From contig CALWIA010000015.1 in NCBI GenBank assembly GCA_944380605.1, positions 170,642-234,641 on the forward strand: a stretch of DNA of 64,000 nt, read 5' to 3'. Of the stretch, positions 34,473 to 42,950 are shown in pieces. Each line of letters begins with the position of its first letter. The stretch's first letter is position 1. A program made the position numbers and the translations under genes. This DNA is from an uncultured Lachnospiraceae bacterium. Its GTDB lineage: Bacteria; Bacillota; Clostridia; Lachnospirales; Lachnospiraceae. The notes below the pieces were generated by a model that saw only the letters and a list, made by a program, of their open reading frames with translations, had not been told where the DNA came from and did no database searches.

Positions 34473-34712
34473 TTAAAGATACCGGTAAAGTTCCTTTGCC
34501 TCATCCTTTTTAACGGTTTCCTGGACGTCCAGGACTTCTACCTTCACGGAATTCGTACCAAACTGTATTTCGATAATATCCCCTGTCTTTACATTCAGAG
34601 AGGCTTTTGCCGGCTTTTCATTGACCAGGACGCGTCCGGCGTCGCAGGCCTCATTGGCTACGGTTCTGCGCTTGATCAGCCGGGAGACTTTCAGAAACTT
34701 ATCCAATCTCAT
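34473..34712 (-). CDS. rqcP: S4-domain RNA-binding protein (RqcP/HslR-like)
   Basis: 79 aa, essentially one S4 domain: MRLDKFLKVSRLIKRRTVANEACDAG, then VLVNEKPAKASLNVKTGDII. Homologues bind the 50S subunit with RqcH in ribosome-associated quality control. Position between hup and yabP is the conserved Firmicute arrangement. Starts 2 nt after the hup stop. Confidence 0.92.
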   Translation of the reverse strand: MRLDKFLKVSRLIKRRTVANEACDAGRVLVNEKPAKASLNVKTGDIIEIQFGTNSVKVEVLDVQETVKKDEAKELYRYL

Positions 34713-34714
34713 AT

Positions 34715-34990
34715 TTACGCGTTTACCATGTCCTTCAGAGCTTTGCCAGCTTTGAACTTGGGCGTTCTGGAAGCGGAAATCATCATGGTCTCGCCGGTCT
34801 TGGGATTGCGTCCTTCTCTCTCGCCGCGCTCCGCTACCTCAAAGGTTCCGAAGCCAACCAGCTGGATCTTGCCTCCGTTTACCAGTTCTTCCGATACTAC
34901 ATCAGTGAATGCCTTGATGGCCTTCTCTGCATCTTTCTTGGAAAGTTCTGCTTTCTCCGCTACAGCTGCGATTAATTCTGTCTTGTTCAT
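34715..34990 (-). CDS. hup: HU-family DNA-binding protein
   Basis: 91 aa, full HU length. NKTELIAAVAEKAELSKKDAEKA helices, the beta arm with GFGTFEVAERGEREGRNPKTGE (read in two parts, the arm tip RNPKTGE contains the DNA-intercalating Pro), and the end PKFKAGKALKDMVN. Dimeric nucleoid protein. Site AGGAGGAAG upstream. Confidence 0.96.
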   Translation of the reverse strand: MNKTELIAAVAEKAELSKKDAEKAIKAFTDVVSEELVNGGKIQLVGFGTFEVAERGEREGRNPKTGETMMISASRTPKFKAGKALKDMVNA

Positions 34991-35067
34991 TCTATCTTCC
35001 TCCTAATATGGTCTCTAGGTCTGGCGCCCCAAGCCGACGCCGCTGTACTCTATCATTTATAGCTTCT

Positions 35068-35472
35068 TTACTGGCTTTTGTCAAGGCATTTCCGGCTTTT
35101 TTCGGCCTTCTCCTGCGCCTTTATGGCATTCCACAGCGCCAGGCCTTCCTCCGCGCTTTCTACCTTGGCTCCGCCGAATACATGGGGGTGTCTGCGGATC
35201 ATTTTCCGGCATACGCCATCCACCACGTCGTCGATGGAAAACGCGCCTTCTTCCGCGGCGATCTGGCTGTTGAGCACCACCTGCAGCAGCACGTCGCCCA
35301 GCTCCTCGCACAGGTTTTCCATATCCTTATGGTCCACGGCGTCAAATACCTCCTGGGCCTCGTCCGCCAGGCACTGCTTCAGGCTCTCATAGGTCTGGGC
35401 CCGGTCCCACGGGCATCCGTGGTCGGAACGCAGTTCCGCGATCACCCGAACCAGGTCGTCAAATGTGTACAT
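35068..35472 (-). CDS. mazG: MazG-family nucleotide pyrophosphohydrolase
   Basis: 134 aa, a single MazG domain. HGCPWDRAQTYESLKQCLADEAQE holds the EExx(E) metal site, followed by ENLCEELGDVLLQVVLNSQIA and RKMIRRHPHVFGG. Hydrolyses (d)NTPs, house-cleaning of damaged nucleotides. Half the size of two-domain MazG proteins, as in many Clostridia. Between murA and hup. Confidence 0.93.
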   Translation of the reverse strand: MYTFDDLVRVIAELRSDHGCPWDRAQTYESLKQCLADEAQEVFDAVDHKDMENLCEELGDVLLQVVLNSQIAAEEGAFSIDDVVDGVCRKMIRRHPHVFGGAKVESAEEGLALWNAIKAQEKAEKSRKCLDKSQ

Positions 35473-35479
35473 GGAAATG

Positions 35480-36772
35480 TCACCCCACCTTCAGACAGAA
35501 CTTCCGCACCGCTTTCTCAGAATCTACTTTCTCGATCTGCGCGCCCAGGGCCCGCAGCTTTTCGTCAAACCGCTCGTATCCTCTCTGTATGTAGCCGATT
35601 TCATCCACCAGCGTATAGCCTTCCGCCGCCAGTCCCGCAATCACCAGCGCCGCTCCTGCCCGCAGATCCGGCGCGTTGACCTGGGCGCCGGTAAAGCCCT
35701 CCACGCCGCCGATAATGGCCACGTTTCCTTCTACCTTGATGCTGCCGCCCATGCGGGTCAGCTCGTCCACATATTTGAACCGGTTTTCAAAAATACTTTC
35801 CGTCACAATGCTGGTACCCTCCGCCAGCGCCAGCGTCACCGTCATCTGCGGCTGCATGTCCGTGGGGAATCCCGGATAGGGAAGGGTATTGATATTGGTA
35901 TGGCGCAGCCTGGGTTTTCCAACCACCCGGACCGCGTCGTCAAATTCTACTACCTCGCAGCCCATTTCCACCAGTTTGGCGGAAATCGCCTCCAAGTGTT
36001 TGGGAATCACGTTTTTCACCATAATGTCGCCGCGGGTTGCCGCCGCCGCGCACATAAACGTGCCCGCCTCGATCTGATCCGGTATAATGGAATATTCCGT
36101 ACCGTGCAGCCGGGTCACGCCCTTGATCCGGATAATATCCGTACCGGCGCCTTTGATATTAGCGCCCATGCTGTTTAAGAAGTTGGCCACGTCCACCACA
36201 TGAGGTTCCTTGGCCACGTTTTCAATAATGGTCTGTCCTTCCGCCATGGCAGCCGCCATCATAATATTGATGGTGGCTCCTACGGACACCTTGTCCAGGT
36301 AGATGTGGCTTCCCACCAGATCGATGGCGTGGGCCAGCACCGCGCCCCGCTCGATCTCCACCTTCGCGCCCAGCGCCCGGAATCCCTTGATATGCAGGTC
36401 AATGGGCCGGCTGCCAATGTTGCAGCCGCCGGGAAGGGGCACCTGCGCGCTTTTGTATTTTCCCAGCAGCGCCCCGATAAAATAATAGGACGCGCGGATT
36501 CTGCGGATGTACTCGTCATCCACAGCCACTTCATGAATGTTTTTCGCGTTTATTTTTACGGTATGGCGGTCGATCCGGTCTACGGACGCGCCGATTTGCT
36601 GGATGGCCTCCAACAGAACGTTGATATCCCGCACGTCCGGCAGATTTTCAATCCGCACATCCTCATCTGTCATAATGGACGCCGCCAGAATACCCAGGGC
36701 TGCATTTTTTGCTCCGCCAATGGAAACCTCTCCTACCAGCGGACTGCCGCCTTTCATAATATACTGTTCCAT
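35480..36772 (-). CDS. murA: UDP-N-acetylglucosamine 1-carboxyvinyltransferase
   Basis: 430 aa, family length. IGGAKNAALGILAASI near the N-terminus, LLGKYKSAQVPLPGGCNIGS with the catalytic Cys, RPIDLHIKGF, and the C-terminal GAALVIAGLAAEGYT. First committed step of peptidoglycan synthesis; fosfomycin target (the reactive Cys is present). Heads the conserved murA-mazG-hup-rqcP-yabP series. Confidence 0.97.
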   Translation of the reverse strand: MEQYIMKGGSPLVGEVSIGGAKNAALGILAASIMTDEDVRIENLPDVRDINVLLEAIQQIGASVDRIDRHTVKINAKNIHEVAVDDEYIRRIRASYYFIGALLGKYKSAQVPLPGGCNIGSRPIDLHIKGFRALGAKVEIERGAVLAHAIDLVGSHIYLDKVSVGATINIMMAAAMAEGQTIIENVAKEPHVVDVANFLNSMGANIKGAGTDIIRIKGVTRLHGTEYSIIPDQIEAGTFMCAAAATRGDIMVKNVIPKHLEAISAKLVEMGCEVVEFDDAVRVVGKPRLRHTNINTLPYPGFPTDMQPQMTVTLALAEGTSIVTESIFENRFKYVDELTRMGGSIKVEGNVAIIGGVEGFTGAQVNAPDLRAGAALVIAGLAAEGYTLVDEIGYIQRGYERFDEKLRALGAQIEKVDSEKAVRKFCLKVG

Positions 36773-37299
36773 CCTACCTTACACCTCTGTTTTCACAATC
36801 TCGCCTTTTTCGGCTCTCCCTATATGCTGGATGCGCCTTCCGCTCACGCAGTGCAAGCACGACGCCCGCCACTGGGCGCAGTGCGCGCTCGGAAACTTCG
36901 TTTCCTCGCTCACGGGCTTACGCCCTATGGCATCTGCCAGCTGTCTGGATGCTTACGTGCAAGCACGCAACCCACTACTGGGCGCAGTGCGCGCTCGGAA
37001 ACTTCGTTTCCTCGCTCACGGGCTTGCGCCCTATGAAAAAAACCGTCTCTTCAACGGCTCATGTGCAAGCACATCGCCGTTTTCAGCGCCGTTTTTTTCG
37101 CACTGCTTAATGCTTTCGTGGACATTATATCATACCATATTGATTTGTAAAGCCAAACGGGGGTTCGGAGGGCGTTTGGGACTGATTTTGGGCAAGTTTT
37201 TAGCCGATGGGGGCAATTTCCAGCTAATTTCAGCCCATTTCGGCGGTTTCCCATGGGATTTGGGCGGTTTCCCATGGAATTTGGGCGGCTTCCGTTGGG
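36773..37299. other. Repeat-rich intergenic region upstream of murA
   Basis: No gene is supported across these 527 bases. It holds the 106-bp tandem repeats (36851-37072), an AT-rich stretch near 37090-37160 that may contain the murA promoter, and the 21-bp repeats just before the end of the next gene. Frames that cross it lack ribosome sites and read repeats. Confidence 0.7.
36851..37072. repeat. 106-bp tandem repeat, two copies plus a stub
   Basis: GTGCAAGCAC occurs at 36851, 36957 and 37063, exactly 106 bp apart. Inside the unit a 59-bp block (36871-36929 and 36977-37035) is nearly identical and contains the hairpin GGAAAC-TTC-GTTTCC. The third copy is only a stub. A related 20-mer is at 52840-52859. 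Confidence 0.9.
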
Positions 37300-37304
37300 T
37301 TACC
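37242..37304. repeat. 21-bp tandem repeat, three units
   Basis: Units starting GGCGG(T/C)TTCC at 37242, 37263 and 37284. The third is diverged and runs into the last codons of the minus-strand gene that ends at 37300. Confidence 0.8.
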
Positions 37305-39774
37305 GGGTGTTTTCCACGGCGCAGATAAAATCGTTTCCGCAGGCGTCAAAGTATCCGGCAGCGTCGTTGAGGCCCATTTTGTAGCTTTCTCCGGTCTGCC
37401 GGCTGAGCACCGAAACATTGTACTGGTCATAACCGTACAGAACCAGTTCTTCCCCGTTTTCACCGTAGGCGATCACCGGGCAGCCCCGTCCGATAAAATA
37501 CAGCACCTGCTGCAGGGTGCAGCCGCGCCCATCCAGAATCCGCAGTTCTTCCGCGGCAGGTCCTTCCGGCTCCTGGGCCGCCTGCAGCATGCGGGCCGCG
37601 GCAGCCTGGGCGTCGGAAAGGGTCCGGGCCGTATCCCGGTCCACCCGATCCCAGAGAATCTGCCGGTTTTCATCGGTTACGATTCCCATATAGGGATACG
37701 CCGCTTCCACAGCTTCCGGGAAACTGCCGAACACCCCCCGCAGCCGTCCGCTGCCATAGGCATAAAACTCCGCCTCCGGCTTCCGTCCGCTGCCGGTCAG
37801 TTCCAGCACTTCCGAATGGTCGTAGGTAATATTTCTGGCGGCGGATACGCCGACGGTGCGTCCACTGGGCACTTCCTGGTCCAGCTGCACAAAATACAGC
37901 TTTCTGCGGACTTCCGACGCGTACCATCCCACGCCTTCCATATAAGTTTCTTCCGCCGCTTCATTGCAGACAATCGTATCGCTGTCGTGGTACGCGTATG
38001 CCTGGCCGCCCAGCTGCACCAGCCGGTCCATATGCACTCTGGCCTCGTCCACCGTCACCTGAAACAGGTAGTAGCCTTCCCGTTCATAGCGGGTCTGGAC
38101 TTCCAGCCGGGGATTCACAATCTCCAGCGCGTACATCGGCAGTCCCCGGACCCGTCCGTTCATCACCCACAGGTCTGACTGCCGGGCCAGGCCATAGACA
38201 AAGTCCTCCTGTACAAATCCCAGCGCCTGCACCACAGAGCCCTCCGGCGCCCGCAGTTCCTGCTTCGCGCCGGTATTCATGTCAAACACGTGAATCACCC
38301 CGGCGCTGTAGGGATCCTCTCCCTCCTGCCAGGCCAGCCGGCTCTTGTCGCTGCTGACAAAGAAATTCCCCTCTTCCAGGCCTTCCGCCACCACCATATA
38401 TTCGTTGCTGGAAAGGTCGATGCCGTATACCGCGTGGTCCAGGTACAGATACAGCAGGCCGTTTTCTCCCAGACAGCTCAGAATCTCCATTTCCCGGCGC
38501 AGCTCCTCACAGGACGCGGAAGACGGCACAAAAAACCGCTCCTCCAGCGCACCGTTCCGGCTGCACCGGTACAGGCTGATGCCCTGCTGCCCCTCATGGG
38601 GCCCCCGGTTCATGTAGCCGTATACCAGGAAATCCAGGTTTCCATCGTCGCCCATGGACAAAATCCGCACCTGATGCTGCCCGTAATCGCTGCGGCCGGT
38701 CACGTCCGAGCCGCTGCGGAAGGAAAAGACTTTCAAAGAGCGGTGTTCTTCCTGATCGTAGCGCCAGAGATCCCGGTTAAATACAAACGCCGCGTACCGG
38801 CCATCCGGACTCTTTTCCACCTGCACCGCGTCGTCGTTGCCGATGCCCAGCAGAATCCTTCGGCCGGAATACAGATCCCGCCCGCCGGAAAAGACCTGAT
38901 TCACCGTCCGGTCAAAATCCATAAGGTAGATGCGGCTGGCGCCCCATTTCATGGTGTAGCAGTCGGTGACGTCATAGGTCTCCGTCTCTCCCCCTTCAGA
39001 TTCCCGGCACACCTGGTAGCTGACCTCCGCCTGTCCCATAATGCCGTCCAGTTCCCGCAGCGTCACCTGCATCTGTCCCGCCGGCTCCATTTCCAGCCCC
39101 GCCCAGGTCAGCTGGGAAAAGCTGGATTCAATGGTCACGTGGCCCAGGGAAGAATCGTCCGCCGTTCCCGACGGTTCCATATAGGTTGTCAGGGAACGGG
39201 CCTCTTCCTCGGAAAAAGTTTTCCGGGAAAAATCTCTGGCAAAGGCCAGCATCGCCGAAGCATAATCCTCTTCCTGCTGCAGAATCCGGGTGTAGTAATG
39301 CACCGTCCCGTAAGCCTCCGTTTCCACCTGCAGATCCAGCTGGTATTCCGTTCCCGGCGCGATCAGGTTCTGAATCGGCAGCGTCACGTCGATCTGGTCC
39401 TCTCCGGCGGTCCAGCCTTCCAGCCGGGTCCGCTCCACCAGCCGCTGCCGGTCCAGGCTGCGGATCTCATACTGCAGCCCCAGAACCGAGCAGCCATAGG
39501 TCTCGATCCGCACCGGCAGGGCCCGGTCTTCCGGCAGCACCGTCAGCACCAGCCCCGCCGCCGCGGGATCCATCTCCTGGCGGTACCCGGCCAGACGGTT
39601 TTCCTCCGTTCCCAGCACGTCGGCATACACCGTCGGAAGCACCGGTTCCTCCATGGAGGTATACAGAGTTTCCGAAGGTTCCTCCGTCCGCCGGATGGAA
39701 ATCACAAAATAAATGCCCACTGCCGCCAGAAAAACTCCCAGCAGAATGATTCCTTTTTTCAGCGTCTTATTCAT
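37300..39774 (-). CDS. Large membrane-anchored protein of unknown function
   Basis: 824 aa. One N-terminal membrane helix (GIILLGVFLAAVGIYFVISI) and then an extracytoplasmic part. Residues about 50-240 look like beta-sandwich. Residues about 250-640 have repeated 'DGRYAAFVFNRDLW', 'DKSRLAWQEG' and 'VIHVFDMNTGAKQEL' type strands of a WD/TolB-like propeller. The last 120 residues (GCTLQQVLYFIGRGCPVIAY, then LVLYGYDQYNVSVL) resemble a C39-like papain fold, but the usual catalytic His before the GYD strand is not there. Not a named family to me. It starts 12 nt after the kinase gene at 40317-39787. Confidence 0.8.
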   Translation of the reverse strand: MNKTLKKGIILLGVFLAAVGIYFVISIRRTEEPSETLYTSMEEPVLPTVYADVLGTEENRLAGYRQEMDPAAAGLVLTVLPEDRALPVRIETYGCSVLGLQYEIRSLDRQRLVERTRLEGWTAGEDQIDVTLPIQNLIAPGTEYQLDLQVETEAYGTVHYYTRILQQEEDYASAMLAFARDFSRKTFSEEEARSLTTYMEPSGTADDSSLGHVTIESSFSQLTWAGLEMEPAGQMQVTLRELDGIMGQAEVSYQVCRESEGGETETYDVTDCYTMKWGASRIYLMDFDRTVNQVFSGGRDLYSGRRILLGIGNDDAVQVEKSPDGRYAAFVFNRDLWRYDQEEHRSLKVFSFRSGSDVTGRSDYGQHQVRILSMGDDGNLDFLVYGYMNRGPHEGQQGISLYRCSRNGALEERFFVPSSASCEELRREMEILSCLGENGLLYLYLDHAVYGIDLSSNEYMVVAEGLEEGNFFVSSDKSRLAWQEGEDPYSAGVIHVFDMNTGAKQELRAPEGSVVQALGFVQEDFVYGLARQSDLWVMNGRVRGLPMYALEIVNPRLEVQTRYEREGYYLFQVTVDEARVHMDRLVQLGGQAYAYHDSDTIVCNEAAEETYMEGVGWYASEVRRKLYFVQLDQEVPSGRTVGVSAARNITYDHSEVLELTGSGRKPEAEFYAYGSGRLRGVFGSFPEAVEAAYPYMGIVTDENRQILWDRVDRDTARTLSDAQAAAARMLQAAQEPEGPAAEELRILDGRGCTLQQVLYFIGRGCPVIAYGENGEELVLYGYDQYNVSVLSRQTGESYKMGLNDAAGYFDACGNDFICAVENTR

Positions 39775-39786
39775 GGTTCACACCTT

Positions 39787-40317
39787 TCACTGCCGCCGCT
39801 CCCCACGCTCCTTCTCCAGCATGCTCCGCAGTTCGTCCACAATTTCCCCCGGCGTCCTGCCGTTTTCTTCCACGGTAATATCCGCGTATTTCTCATAATA
39901 CGGCACCCGTTCCCGGTACAGGTCCAGAAGCGTCATGCCTTCCTTTAAGGCCACGCCCCGGTCCACCAGGTCCCCCAGCCGTTTTTCCACTTCTTCATAT
40001 GACAGCTTCAGATAAATCACCGTGCTGATCTGCTTTAAATGCTCCATGGCTTCTTTTCCGTAGATCACGCTGCCTCCCGGCGCGATCACCGCGTTTTCCG
40101 CCTCCAGCCCGGCGTTGATCCGGTTTTCCACCTCCAGAAATCCCTCCATGCCTTCCTGGGCAATGATTTCCTTCAGAAGCCGCTTCTCCTTTTCCTGGAT
40201 CACCAGATCCACATCAATAAACGAACATCCCAGACGCTTGGCCAGCAGCACCCCTATGGTGCTTTTGCCCGACGCCGGCATGCCGATCAGCGTATAGCTG
40301 CGGACTCCCTGTCTCAT
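39787..40317 (-). CDS. Shikimate-kinase-like P-loop kinase
   Basis: 176 aa. Walker A GMPASGKSTIG, FIDVDLVI with the Mg-binding Asp pair, and RERVPYYEKYADI near the end fit shikimate kinases. The shikimate-binding residues do not: the Arg of the usual GFR motif is Leu (GFLEVEN), the TGGG loop reads APGGSV, and the RPLL lid motif is missing (DLVDRGVAL). It may phosphorylate another small hydroxylated acid or sugar. Overlaps the flavin reductase gene by 4 nt. No other aromatic-pathway gene is near. Confidence 0.85.
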   Translation of the reverse strand: MRQGVRSYTLIGMPASGKSTIGVLLAKRLGCSFIDVDLVIQEKEKRLLKEIIAQEGMEGFLEVENRINAGLEAENAVIAPGGSVIYGKEAMEHLKQISTVIYLKLSYEEVEKRLGDLVDRGVALKEGMTLLDLYRERVPYYEKYADITVEENGRTPGEIVDELRSMLEKERGERRQ

Positions 40318-40931
40318 CGACGTTTTCCTCCTGTCGGTTTCTGTTTTTTCTTTTCCACGGAAAACCCGAATTTTCCCAGTCTTTTCCCCAGTTCAAAATA
40401 CTCGCCGTGGGAGTACGCCGCCAGGCGGCTCTGGTTTAAGTGAAACTTTCCCTTTTCGTCCAGAAGCCCGGCGTCTGCCTTCACTCCCAGAATCTCCGCC
40501 AGAAACATCTGATGGCTGCCCAGAGGAATGACCTGGGTCACCCGGCACTCCAGATTCACAGGGCTTTCCAGAATCCCCGGCGCCCGGACGTGTTCCATAG
40601 GCTCCGGCGTCAGGCCCATCTCCCGGAACTTGTCCACGTCCCGGCCGGACCGCACGCCGCAGTAATCCGCCGCCCGGACCAGGTCCTTCGTCACCAGGTT
40701 AATGACAAATTCCCCGGTTTCCTTTAAAATCCCGTAGGAATACCGCTCCTCCCGCACCGATATGGACACCATGGCCGGCGACGAGCAGACGGTGCCCGCC
40801 CAGGCCACCGTAATGATATTGGGCCGCTGCCCTTCCCTCTGGCAGCTGATCATCACCGCCGGCACCGGGTACAGCATGTTGCCCGGCTTCCACATGACTT
40901 TTTCTCTGGCCAAACGGCTGTTTTCTTCCAT
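40314..40931 (-). CDS. Flavin reductase-like FMN-binding protein
   Basis: 205 aa, split-barrel flavin reductase family (DIM6/NTAB). VPAVMISCQ, NIITVAWAGTVCSSPAMVSISV, then GEFVINLV and PVNLECRVTQVIPLGSHQMFLAEI are typical. Binds FMN and acts as reductase or electron shuttle; partner unknown. Overlaps the downstream kinase gene by 4 nt and lies 12 nt after the HicB-like gene. Confidence 0.9.
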   Translation of the reverse strand: MEENSRLAREKVMWKPGNMLYPVPAVMISCQREGQRPNIITVAWAGTVCSSPAMVSISVREERYSYGILKETGEFVINLVTKDLVRAADYCGVRSGRDVDKFREMGLTPEPMEHVRAPGILESPVNLECRVTQVIPLGSHQMFLAEILGVKADAGLLDEKGKFHLNQSRLAAYSHGEYFELGKRLGKFGFSVEKKKQKPTGGKRR

Positions 40932-40943
40932 TGCACTCCCTCT

Positions 40944-41222
40944 TTAGTCGTATTCCGGAAGCAGCTTGACGATCACCATAATCTGGCGCATAAAGCTGCC
41001 CTCTTCCAGTTTCATATCCTCTTCATGGGACACCTCCGGCAAATGGGCGTCCTCTTCCTCCAGTTCCACGCGAATCCAGTCGCCGGCCGCCTCTCTGGCC
41101 GCGTCCAGCGCGTCCTCCAGATCCGGCCCAGACGCCGTGCATCCCTCCAGATCCGGAAATACCACGTCATATCCGTTTCCGTTCTGCTTCGGCGTAAAAA
41201 CCGCCGGATATACAAATGTCAT
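40944..41222 (-). CDS. HicB-like protein without a HicA partner
   Basis: 92 aa. The N-terminal half is the HicB partial-RNase-H fold: YPAVFTPKQNGNGYDVVFPDLEGCTASG, then DLEDALDAAREA. The C-terminal half lacks an obvious HTH or ribbon-helix-helix. No HicA-like (small, lysine-rich, dsRBD) frame lies on either side, so it is an orphan, common in Clostridia. Regulatory role not known. Confidence 0.85.
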   Translation of the reverse strand: MTFVYPAVFTPKQNGNGYDVVFPDLEGCTASGPDLEDALDAAREAAGDWIRVELEEEDAHLPEVSHEEDMKLEEGSFMRQIMVIVKLLPEYD

Positions 41223-41240
41223 CGTCTTTTCCTCCTGTTG

Positions 41241-42917
41241 TCATTCCTGCAGCGCCATGGCAATGGCGGGCACCAGCTGCTTTTTCCGGGATACTACCCC
41301 CTGCAGATACACCACGCCGTCCTTTGCCTGTTTTTCCGCCGCTTCGTCATTTTCCATATGAAACGCCTCCAGAATCATCTGGCCGGCGCCGGCCCCCTCG
41401 CACAGCAGCACCGTAGATTCCGTCAGAATGTTGGTCAGCATGAAAAAGATCATGCTGACGCCGTGAGCCTGTCTGGCCTTCTGCAGATAGGGCAGCATCC
41501 GTGTCTTTAACTGCTCCAGTTCCTGCTGGTTCAGGGAGCTGATCTGGCCCACGCCGAAGGATACCCTGCCGGCGGTAAACCGCTTGAAATCCTGATAAAA
41601 AATTTCCTCATCGGTCTTGCTCTTTAAATTGCTGCCGGCGGCAAACATCTCCGCCGCGTAGGCTTCCACCTGCAGCCCGGCAATCTGCGCCAGCTCCGCC
41701 GCGGCCTGGCGGTCCATCTGCGTGCAGGTGGGGGACCGAAACAGCAGCGTATCGGACAGAATGGCGCTGCACAGCAGGCCGGCAGTAGTCCTGTCAATTT
41801 CCGCCCCGGCTTCCCGGTACATCTGATAAATGATGGTGGCCGTGCAGCCCAGCGGCTGGTTCCGGAAAAACACCGGCGCGATGGTTTCAATGGTCCCCAG
41901 CCGGTGATGGTCGATGATTTCCAGAATCCTGGCGTTTTCCACCCCTTCCACCGCCTGGGCCTTTTCGTTGTGATCCACCAGAATCAGCTGCTTGCCCCGG
42001 GCTCCCAGCAGATTCCGGCGGGAAATCATGCCTTTGTATTTGCCGTCCCGGTCCAGTACCGGGAAATCCCGATGGCGCTTGCTGGCCATGACTTCCTTAA
42101 TCTCATCGATGACGTCGGTTTCCTCAAAGGTAATCAGATTTTCCGTCTTCATAAAATAGCTGATGGGCATGCTCTGGTTGATCAGGCGGGCCGCGGTATA
42201 CGTGTCGTAGGGCGTAGTGATCACCGTGCAGCCCCGCTCCTGGGCCAGCTTCTTTATGGTCATGGACACCGCCGCCCCTTCGCAGACCACGATGCAGGCC
42301 GCCTCCATCTCAATGGCGCACAGCTGCGACTCGTAGCGGTTCCCCAGAATCACCAGGTCGTTCCGGCTGATGTAATTTTCCATAAGGTCCGGATTGGCCG
42401 CCGCGATCAGCACCTTGCCTTCGTGAAAATAGGCGCCGGCGTCCCCGATCACCAGCTGCCCCTCCAGCGTCTCCACAATATTGGAATACTGGGTGTTGGC
42501 CTTGGACAGGATGCTGCTGTCGTACACGTTCATATAAGACTGGGCAATGTCGCCTACAGTAATCAGTCCCTCCAGCATCTGGTCTTCCGTCACCGCCGGC
42601 AGCGTCACCACGCCGGCGTCCTGCATGGTGTTCCATGCCTTTTTCAGGGAAATGTTCCGGTTGACGCCTTTCGTCTCCCGGATCTCGATATCCCGCACCT
42701 CTGTCTTGACATGGCGCACCAGTTCCGGCTCCGGAACCTTAAAATAGCGCAGCACAAACTGCGTCTCCTCGTTGATCTGCCCGGCTCTGCAGGGCACGTA
42801 GTCCTTTCCGGTCAGCTTCCGCTTCAGGGCCGCGTAGCAAATGGCCGAACAGATGGAGTCCGTATCCGGATTTTTATGGCCGATCACCATGATTTTGTCT
42901 TTGTTGTAATTGGGCAT
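41241..42917 (-). CDS. ppaC: CBS-domain family II (Mn-dependent) inorganic pyrophosphatase
   Basis: 558 aa from ATG 42917 (ATG 42929 is also possible). DHH phosphoesterase: GHKNPDTDSICSA at the start, DHN and the DHH motif in EIIDHHRLGTIET, then the DHHA2 domain with the end RKKQLVPAI. Between the first blocks lies an insert of about 250 residues with two CBS modules flanking a DRTGG-like region (AANPDLMENYISRNDL ... VVCEGAAVS). Such enzymes hydrolyse pyrophosphate under control of adenine nucleotides. Monocistronic or first of the group down to 37300. Confidence 0.93.
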   Translation of the reverse strand: MPNYNKDKIMVIGHKNPDTDSICSAICYAALKRKLTGKDYVPCRAGQINEETQFVLRYFKVPEPELVRHVKTEVRDIEIRETKGVNRNISLKKAWNTMQDAGVVTLPAVTEDQMLEGLITVGDIAQSYMNVYDSSILSKANTQYSNIVETLEGQLVIGDAGAYFHEGKVLIAAANPDLMENYISRNDLVILGNRYESQLCAIEMEAACIVVCEGAAVSMTIKKLAQERGCTVITTPYDTYTAARLINQSMPISYFMKTENLITFEETDVIDEIKEVMASKRHRDFPVLDRDGKYKGMISRRNLLGARGKQLILVDHNEKAQAVEGVENARILEIIDHHRLGTIETIAPVFFRNQPLGCTATIIYQMYREAGAEIDRTTAGLLCSAILSDTLLFRSPTCTQMDRQAAAELAQIAGLQVEAYAAEMFAAGSNLKSKTDEEIFYQDFKRFTAGRVSFGVGQISSLNQQELEQLKTRMLPYLQKARQAHGVSMIFFMLTNILTESTVLLCEGAGAGQMILEAFHMENDEAAEKQAKDGVVYLQGVVSRKKQLVPAIAMALQE

Positions 42918-42950
42918 ATCTGTCCGCATCCTTTCTTTTCCGACGGAATC

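Noticed and set aside
36851..37304. CRISPR array or satellite-type array
   Set aside because: The 106-bp and 21-bp units lack short regular repeats with unique spacers, there are only two or three copies, and no cas gene is near.
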